In this document: in pieces, positions 12,451-15,473 of the stretch
Position numbering within the stretch: the first letter of the stretch is position 1
Layout: every line of letters begins with the position of its first letter
Origin: Acidobacteriota bacterium
Lineage (GTDB): Bacteria; Acidobacteriota; Vicinamibacteria; Vicinamibacterales; Vicinamibacteraceae
Reading direction: 5' to 3'
NCBI GenBank assembly: GCA_023429845.1
Contig: JAEZCY010000097.1
Span: 1-15,473 of the forward strand
DNA length: 15,473 nt
The notes under the pieces: generated by a model
The model's database searches: none
Told to the model about the DNA's origin: nothing
Seen by the model: only the letters and a program-made list of their open reading frames with translations
Position numbers and translations under genes: made by a program

Positions 12451-13638
12451 CTAGTGCACCGCGTCCCCGAGCGGGAGTCGCCGACGGGCCACGAGGAAGT
12501 ACGGCAGCGCCAGCGCCGCGACCACCGCGGCCACGGCGTACGCCGGCCGGAAGCCGTGCGCACGCACCACCCAGCCCGTTGTCGCCGACCCGAGGCCGAT
12601 GCCGGTGTCGAACGCCGCCAGGATGGCGCCGAACGCCGCACCCCGCCGCGCCATCGGAATCGATGCCATGACGAGCGCCGCGAACGACGGCCACACGAGC
12701 CCGAAGCCGAGGCCGAACGTCAGGCCGGCCAGGACGAACCCGACACGCCCGCTGGCCGTGGCCAGCAGCACGAGCCCGCAGACGGGGATGACGAGGCTGA
12801 CGACCAGCACGGCCCCGGCGCCCCAGCTGTCCAGCCGACGGCCGACGAACAGCCGGCTGACGACGACCGAGCAGGCCATCGCCGACAGGAACGTGCTGCG
12901 CGGCGCGACGCCGATCGCGTCGGCAAACAACGCCGAGAACGACGTGAGCCCGCCGTACCCGAACGAGATCATCGACAGGCAAACGGCCAGCGCGATCACG
13001 CGCCACTCGATGCCGAACCGGCGCGCCTCGTCGCGCGCCGGCAGCAGGTTCTCCCCCGGCGTGGCAGCGGCGGCCGCTGCGACACGCTCATCGGGAAGAA
13101 GCCACGCAACGAGCGTCATGAGCACGTTGAGCGTCGCCAGCTCGAGGCACAGGACCGACCATCCGAACCGATACACCGCGAAGCCGAGGGAGGGCGCGAT
13201 GCCGATGGCGACGATCGACGCCATGCCCCAGTACCCCAACCCCTCGGCGCGTCGTGTCGGCGGAATCGTGGCCGTGGCGTAGGCACTCGAGGCCGCCATG
13301 AGAGCCGACCACACGACGCCGTGGGCGACGACGATCGCCAGCATCACGCGGTTGTCGTCTACCGCCGCATAGCTCGCGGTGATCACCGACAGCAGGCTGC
13401 CCGCGATGATCAGCGCACGCCGATGGCCGACGCGGTCGCACAACGGCCCCGTGAACGGCGCCGCCACGGCACAGGACATCGTCAGCAGCCCCAGGAACCA
13501 CCCGGCAGACGCCGCGGTGCCGCCGAGCGCGATCATCCGGTACGGCGCGACCGGCAGCAACTGGAACACCGAGGTGAACACCAGGAAGCTGAAGACGAAC
13601 ATCGTGAGGAAGCGCGGCGTGACGAGCGGTGCGGCCAT
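12451..13638 (-). CDS. MFS transporter
   Basis: The product has 395 residues with about 12 predicted membrane segments, the normal size for the major facilitator superfamily. The first helix is FLTMFVFSFLVFTSVFQLLP. The loop 2-3 signature GPLCDRVGHRRAL (residues 64-76) is the MFS motif A. A weaker equivalent, GRRLDSWGAG, sits between the two halves, after a cytoplasmic loop containing ATPGENLLPARDEARRFG. It ends RRRLPLGDAVH. ATG 13638 is chosen because it sits directly before helix 1; the frame stays open upstream to 13809, but that stretch crosses a short tandem repeat and looks non-coding. The substrate is unknown; an efflux role is the usual guess. It diverges from the sugar-binding protein gene, and a functional link with it is unproven. 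Confidence 0.85.
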   Translation of the reverse strand: MAAPLVTPRFLTMFVFSFLVFTSVFQLLPVAPYRMIALGGTAASAGWFLGLLTMSCAVAAPFTGPLCDRVGHRRALIIAGSLLSVITASYAAVDDNRVMLAIVVAHGVVWSALMAASSAYATATIPPTRRAEGLGYWGMASIVAIGIAPSLGFAVYRFGWSVLCLELATLNVLMTLVAWLLPDERVAAAAAATPGENLLPARDEARRFGIEWRVIALAVCLSMISFGYGGLTSFSALFADAIGVAPRSTFLSAMACSVVVSRLFVGRRLDSWGAGAVLVVSLVIPVCGLVLLATASGRVGFVLAGLTFGLGFGLVWPSFAALVMASIPMARRGAAFGAILAAFDTGIGLGSATTGWVVRAHGFRPAYAVAAVVAALALPYFLVARRRLPLGDAVH

Positions 13639-13675
13639 CCGGATCAAGTATGGGGCCGCGGCGCCGGCGTCCCCC

Positions 13676-13708
13676 GTTCGACGTTCGACGTCGACGTTCG
13701 ACGTTCGG
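13676..13708. repeat. 7-base tandem repeat GTTCGAC upstream of the MFS gene
   Basis: The 180-base spacer between the MFS gene and the substrate-binding protein gene contains GTTCGAC, GTTCGAC, GTCGAC, GTTCGAC, GTTCGG in a row. The shortened central unit creates a 10-base palindrome, ACGTCGACGT. It could be a multi-site operator or a slipped repeat. Apart from GAGGG before the 13819 start, nothing else was recognised in the spacer. Confidence 0.75.
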
Positions 13709-13818
13709 CATTTCCTTTCCTCTCGGCTGTGCGATCGGTTCTCGGGCATGATGGGCGCCTTCCCGGACGAGCCGCGACGAACCCGCGCGCCTCGCACAGG
13801 CCGGGACACGAGGGCACG

Positions 13819-14802
13819 ATGCGCAACGGAAGGTCACTGGGCGTGTTGGTACTGTCGTTGGCGGTCACGCTCGGATGCGGTGGCAGAGATGAGCCGACCG
13901 CGCTGCGGATTGGCGTGGTGCCCAAGGGCTCCACGCACGAGCACTGGAACCGCGTGCGCATCGGCGCGGAGAAGGCGGCCGCAGAGTTCAGCGCCCGTGG
14001 TGTACGGGTGGAAGTGATCTGGAAGGGGCCACTGCGGGAGGACGACCGCGAGCAGCAGATTCAGGTCGTCGAGGGTTTCATCAGTCAGGGCGTACAGGGG
14101 TTGGTGCTCGCTCCCCTCGACAGCAGCGCGCTGCGTCGCCCGGTCGAGGAAGCCTCGCGAGCCGGCATTCCAACGGTCGTGTTCGACTCCGCGCTCGCGA
14201 CACCCAATCCCACCGTCAGCTACGTCAGCACCGACAACGGCCGCGGCGGGCGCCTCGCCGGCCGGCGGATGGGCGAACTGCTGGGCGCCACGGGCACCGT
14301 GCTGATGCTGCGCTATCAGGAAGGGTCGGCCGCAACCGAAGAGCGGGAGCAGGGGTTCCTCGATGAGCTGCGGGAGCACTTCCCCGGCATCACGGTCGTC
14401 TCTGCGGACCAGTACGCCGGCGCGACGCGCGACACGGCCAAGCGTGCCTCCGAGAACGTGTTGAACCGCTTCGGCACCCGGCTGGACGGCATCTTCACCT
14501 CCAACGAGTCCGCCACCGCCGGCATGCTGCTGGCGCTGCAGGATCTGGGTCGCGCCGGACAGGTGACGTTCGTCGGCTTCGACTACAGCTCCGGCTTCCT
14601 CGAGCCCCTCGCCAACGGTCAGCTCCACGGCTTCGTCGCCCAGCATCCGGTGAACATGGGATACCTGAGCGTGAAGACGATGGTCGAGCACCTGCAGGGC
14701 GCCAAGGTGCCGGCCGTCGTGGACACCGGCGTCCTGATGGTGACGAAGGACAACCTGCAGGATCCGGAAGTCCAGGCGGTGATCAGTCCACCCGGCATCT
14801 GA
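13819..14802 (+). CDS. Sugar-type ABC transporter substrate-binding lipoprotein
   Basis: The product has 327 residues. The signal LGVLVLSLAVTLGC suggests lipidation at Cys20. The rest is one periplasmic-binding-protein domain of the RbsB/YtfQ type (Peripla_BP_4 class): LRIGVVPKGSTHEHWNRVRI at the first strand, APLDSSAL and IPTVVFDSAL, then SYVSTDNGRGGRLAG, DGIFTSNESATAGMLLAL and FVGFDYSSGF. These are the ligand-cleft segments of sugar-binding members. The start ATG has GAGGG four bases upstream. No ABC permease or ATPase gene adjoins it, so it is an orphan here: partners may lie elsewhere, or it may act as a sensor. Ligand unknown. Confidence 0.9.
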   Translation: MRNGRSLGVLVLSLAVTLGCGGRDEPTALRIGVVPKGSTHEHWNRVRIGAEKAAAEFSARGVRVEVIWKGPLREDDREQQIQVVEGFISQGVQGLVLAPLDSSALRRPVEEASRAGIPTVVFDSALATPNPTVSYVSTDNGRGGRLAGRRMGELLGATGTVLMLRYQEGSAATEEREQGFLDELREHFPGITVVSADQYAGATRDTAKRASENVLNRFGTRLDGIFTSNESATAGMLLALQDLGRAGQVTFVGFDYSSGFLEPLANGQLHGFVAQHPVNMGYLSVKTMVEHLQGAKVPAVVDTGVLMVTKDNLQDPEVQAVISPPGI

Positions 14803-14821
14803 AGGCGCGCGACGCCGGAGG

Positions 14822-14849
14822 GCCTGGCGCCCGATCCGCCGCGCCAGGC
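14822..14849. terminator. Putative bidirectional terminator hairpin
   Basis: GCCTGGCGC (14822-14830) and GCGCCAGGC (14841-14849) form a perfect 9-base stem with a 10-base loop between two convergent genes. It starts 20 bases after the substrate-binding protein stop. No T-run follows, so efficiency as an intrinsic terminator is uncertain. Confidence 0.5.
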
Positions 14850-14876
14850 ACACGACCGGCCCGACCCATCACGCAC

Positions 14877-15473
14877 TCAATGCGCGTGCGGTGTGTCGCT
14901 CGCCGCAGCCGGGGTGGCCATGTGCGCGGCATGACCGGGAAGCACGCCGCGCATGATCAGCAGGACGCCGACCACCGCGAGTGCGACCGGCGCGGCCCGC
15001 CGCACCACGACGGGCACGCGCGCGGTGAACGCGCCCCCTGCGATCCCGAGCACGGCCAGCACCGGCGTAGTGCCTGCGGCAAACGCGGCCATGAACACCA
15101 GGGCCTGGCCGAGGTCGCCGACGCCGACCGCCGCCGTGAGGGCCGCATACAGCAGGCCGCATGGCAGCAGCCCGTTCAGCGCGCCGAACACGAGCGGCCC
15201 GCCGACCCGATGCGCCCGCATCCACGCACCTGCGCGCCCCAGGGCGCGCGTGACGAGCGAGCCCAGGCGATGTGAGGCAAGCCTGCCAGACACGGCGCGC
15301 GTCGCGGTGAGCGCCTGGAGCACCAGCGCGGCGCCAGCGACAATGGCCAGCGCGCGCCCCAGCCCGAGGCGGGCGAGGACCGTGCCCGCCGCGCCGGCAA
15401 GCAGGCCGAGCGCCAGGTACGTGCCGAGCCTCCCGGCGTGATAGAGCGTCGCGTGCACCGCGAGGGCACGCCG
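14877..15473 (-). CDS. TauE/SafE (DsbD_2-like) membrane protein, N-terminus beyond window
   Basis: The visible 198 residues carry the family's two signatures: LYHAGRLGTYLALGLLAGA and, later, FGALNGLLPCGLLYAAL, with further helices ending LAVVGVLLIMRGVLPG. The frame is open to the window edge (residues RRALAV precede the first possible GTG at 15458), and family members have an additional N-terminal helix with a CxGMCGP-type motif, so this is the C-terminal part of a longer protein. The tail, GHAAHMATPAAASDTPHAH, is histidine-rich. Members of this family are annotated as sulfite exporters or as membrane partners in metal or cytochrome maturation; the histidine tail and the family's frequent association with cytochrome oxidase assembly favour the latter here, as inference. 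No neighbour inside the window tests this. Confidence 0.85.
   Translation of the reverse strand, partial: RRALAVHATLYHAGRLGTYLALGLLAGAAGTVLARLGLGRALAIVAGAALVLQALTATRAVSGRLASHRLGSLVTRALGRAGAWMRAHRVGGPLVFGALNGLLPCGLLYAALTAAVGVGDLGQALVFMAAFAAGTTPVLAVLGIAGGAFTARVPVVVRRAAPVALAVVGVLLIMRGVLPGHAAHMATPAAASDTPHAH

Noticed and set aside
12396..12671. GTG frame after the good ribosome site at about 12389-12397
   Set aside because: It runs antisense into the MFS gene and is Pro/Arg-rich with no recognisable features.
13639..13809. N-terminal extension of the MFS gene
   Set aside because: The open frame crosses the heptamer repeat and gives a charged, unstructured stretch before a normal first helix; it looks intergenic.
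12454..14802. 782-codon plus-strand frame apparently fusing an Arg-rich region to the substrate-binding protein
   Set aside because: The first 455 codons are antisense to the MFS gene and its spacer; the signal peptide at 13819 marks the real start.

Overview
This is a GC-rich bacterial chromosome segment with dense, mostly intact genes on both strands. Several things point to an environmental Gram-negative bacterium, plausibly Acidobacteriota of the Vicinamibacteria type: a homodimeric-type pyruvate dehydrogenase E1 (AceE) next to a lipoyl E2, a DUF1080 protein, a cytochrome c/PQQ-dehydrogenase fusion, several lipoproteins and signal peptides, and intergenic GC-rich repeats. That placement is inference; no rRNA or marker gene is present to prove it.

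Layout. Positions 1-3064 (minus strand) hold the pyruvate dehydrogenase operon: complete aceE followed by the first 117 codons of the E2 gene. Diverging from it (plus strand) are a dipeptidyl-peptidase-III-like (M49-like) zinc peptidase lipoprotein, a four-helix membrane protein 10 bases downstream, and then a secreted DUF1080 protein (3159-6359). A hairpin plus a 24-base tandem repeat separate this group from a convergent gene (6459-8426, minus strand), a periplasmic cytochrome c fused to a PQQ-dependent sugar dehydrogenase-like propeller.

Positions 8547-12342 (plus strand) look like an accessory or defence-type patch. It contains a vapBC toxin-antitoxin pair of the PSK/Rv0623 class broken by four frameshifts. 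Next comes a relic of the CRISPR adaptation gene cas2, with an in-frame TAG where a residue is expected between GDRV and YSVFEC. A pair of 23-base direct repeats follows that resembles an end of an IS21-family element. Then come a SEC-C zinc-motif protein that seems frameshifted near its C-terminus, an intact second vapBC pair with a recognisable operator, and a Mug-type mismatch DNA glycosylase whose GTG start overlaps the vapC stop. No CRISPR array, cas1 or transposase is visible.

The right end (12451-15473) returns to ordinary genes: an MFS transporter (minus), a divergent orphan sugar-type ABC substrate-binding lipoprotein (plus), and the C-terminal part of a TauE/SafE (DsbD_2-like) membrane protein (minus) whose start lies beyond the window.

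The most distinctive observations are the decayed cas2 beside an IS21-like end and a decayed vapBC, and repeats of seven-base periodicity in three separate intergenic spacers (363-383, 12427-12443, 13676-13708).
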